Assembly: GCA_009746045.1 (NCBI GenBank)
Contig: RPFO01002184.1
Coordinates: 1 to 35,000 of the forward strand
Length of the DNA stretch: 35,000 bases
Origin: Mesostigma viride
Taxonomy: Eukaryota; Streptophyta; Mesostigmatophyceae; Mesostigmatales; Mesostigmataceae
Direction: 5' to 3'
In this document: positions 33,995 to 35,000 of the stretch, one piece after another
Layout of the letters: every line of letters begins with the position of its first letter
Position numbering within the stretch: position 1 is the first letter of the stretch
Program-made: the position numbers and the translations under genes
Notes under the pieces: generated by a model
What the model was told of the DNA's origin: nothing
What the model saw: only the letters and a program-made list of their open reading frames with translations
Databases searched by the model: none

Positions 33995-34046
33995 TACAAC
34001 GCGATACATCGCGTTGTAGGGTTAGAACGCGATGTATCGCGTTGTA
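33995..34046. repeat. Compound palindrome: 21-bp inverted repeat of palindromes
   Basis: 33995-34015 is the exact complement of 34026-34046, with a 10-nt spacer. Each arm is also nearly self-complementary (ACAACGCGAT and ATCGCGTTGT around 2 nt). It can therefore fold as one long or two short hairpins. Confidence 0.85.
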
Positions 34047-35000
34047 ATCTGACACGTGGCAAACCTATTAAACATGCGATTTTTGGTCTGAAACTTTCAA
34101 GATAGGTCAGAAACATCTCATAGAATTCAAGAAAAAATCCTGGTATTTTTGGTATTTTTTTTGTGACAGCTGCAAACAAATATGTACCACTGAAATCAGG
34201 CATTTTCGCGGGACGAAGGTGAAGACGACGGCGATGGCGGCAGGTAGATCTCGCCAGTTTTCGCGCGAATTTCAGTGGCTGTTGGGTGGCACGACCATGA
34301 TGATGCGTTCAAAGGTTGATTATTAGGTTTCTACGAGTTTGTTGAGGTACTGGGGCAAAGGAAACGTAGTTTTTTCCAGTTTCTCACCCAACTTTCATGC
34401 GGAAACCCTGGAAACCGGCATACATATTATTACGTCAAGACTCGGGTCTGCTGCGGCACCATGCTTGGTATTTCCATGGTGTTTCGACTTCTTAACACAT
34501 GTTTATTCATTCCGAACGTCCGGACTCTCGGCTAAACCGAGAATTGTGCAGACTTGTATTGGGTAGCGCCGGGCATGATGGTGCCTGCAAATAGCGTAAG
34601 GCGTGACCGTGGCTATTGCTACGGTATGCTGTATTTTCCTGGAAATGGCCTCTGCCACCGGCTCAATAGTGCTTGCAGGCGTAAGTATATCGTGTTTCTA
34701 CCTAGTTTCTGCCAGTTTTCCACTTATTTCTACCGACCTCTGCCCAGCCTCTCTAAGACCGCCATCCTACTCGACGTTGCTTGCATGTCAGCCATAGCAG
34801 GTTGCAGTTGTGCAGTATTTAGGTGCTGTATACGTCGTCAAGCCGTGCATATATCGTGGGGATTGGATGTTGATGGTTTATACTGCGTTGATTGTGCAAG
34901 AAGACCAGCTAGGTGCCCATAATCATGGTGTATAATCATGTGTTGTTAGCATCTTGCCACCATTTGCTAGCATGCATTCCAGCGTCATCTTTGCCTGCAT
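34047..35000. other. No gene supported; possible 5' splice donor
   Basis: An ORF of 122 codons at 34,554-34,922 has unusual composition and no recognisable motif. GCAGGC|GTAAGTA at 34,683 is a strong donor-like site preceded by a protein-like frame (CCIFLEMASATGSIVLAG), so an exon of a gene running out of the window is possible. Confidence 0.3.

Overview
The window is eukaryotic nuclear DNA. It has spliced genes with GT-AG introns (and one GC-AG intron), non-LTR retrotransposons with a plant-type reverse transcriptase ORF, retroposon tails made of short A/T repeats, a hAT-type MITE and kilobases of simple repeats. A green-lineage host, perhaps a charophyte alga such as Chara, fits the style of the LINE and the sulfotransferase. 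That is inference; no species can be proven from the sequence alone.

Region 1 (about 520-10,927, + strand) holds one large multi-exon gene of about 1,500 codons that I do not recognise. Four exons (520-816, 5868-6989, 7698-9991, 10111-10927) join in consistent phase at good splice sites. Intron 1 carries about 4.4 kb of CCTTGT-type hexamers embedded in a 47-bp minisatellite whose core is a 14-bp perfect palindrome. Intron 2 carries a second array of the same minisatellite, and exon 3 contains a diverged unit of it. The gene shows repeated -1 frame breaks, all in G or C runs. This suggests missing homopolymer bases (assembly error) or a decaying gene.

Region 2 (about 11,476-15,655) is a retroelement cluster: a 955-bp element with 87-bp perfect terminal inverted repeats; two copies of a short SINE-like retroposon; two 5'-truncated LINE 3' ends (+); and a minus-strand element that carries only a LINE ORF1. 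The three retroelement types share the same 3' end and a pentameric tail, the pattern expected when one LINE machinery mobilises all of them.

Region 3 (17,699-25,526, - strand) is a four-exon gene for a membrane-anchored sulfotransferase-like protein (551 residues when spliced). Its introns hold a possible tRNA-derived SINE, a LINE 3' fragment, a 29-bp tandem repeat and dispersed repeats.

Region 4 (27,934-31,293, +) is a long, intact LINE ORF2 fragment with reverse transcriptase and a C-terminal zinc-finger-like region but no endonuclease. Downstream are a non-autonomous hAT element (31,603-32,254) with perfect 17-bp TIRs and perfect 8-bp target duplications, a further dispersed-repeat copy, a broken ORF1 fragment, a tRNA-like remnant and a compound palindrome. 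The very long ORFs across 435-5,327 on both strands are artefacts of a stop-free hexamer repeat.
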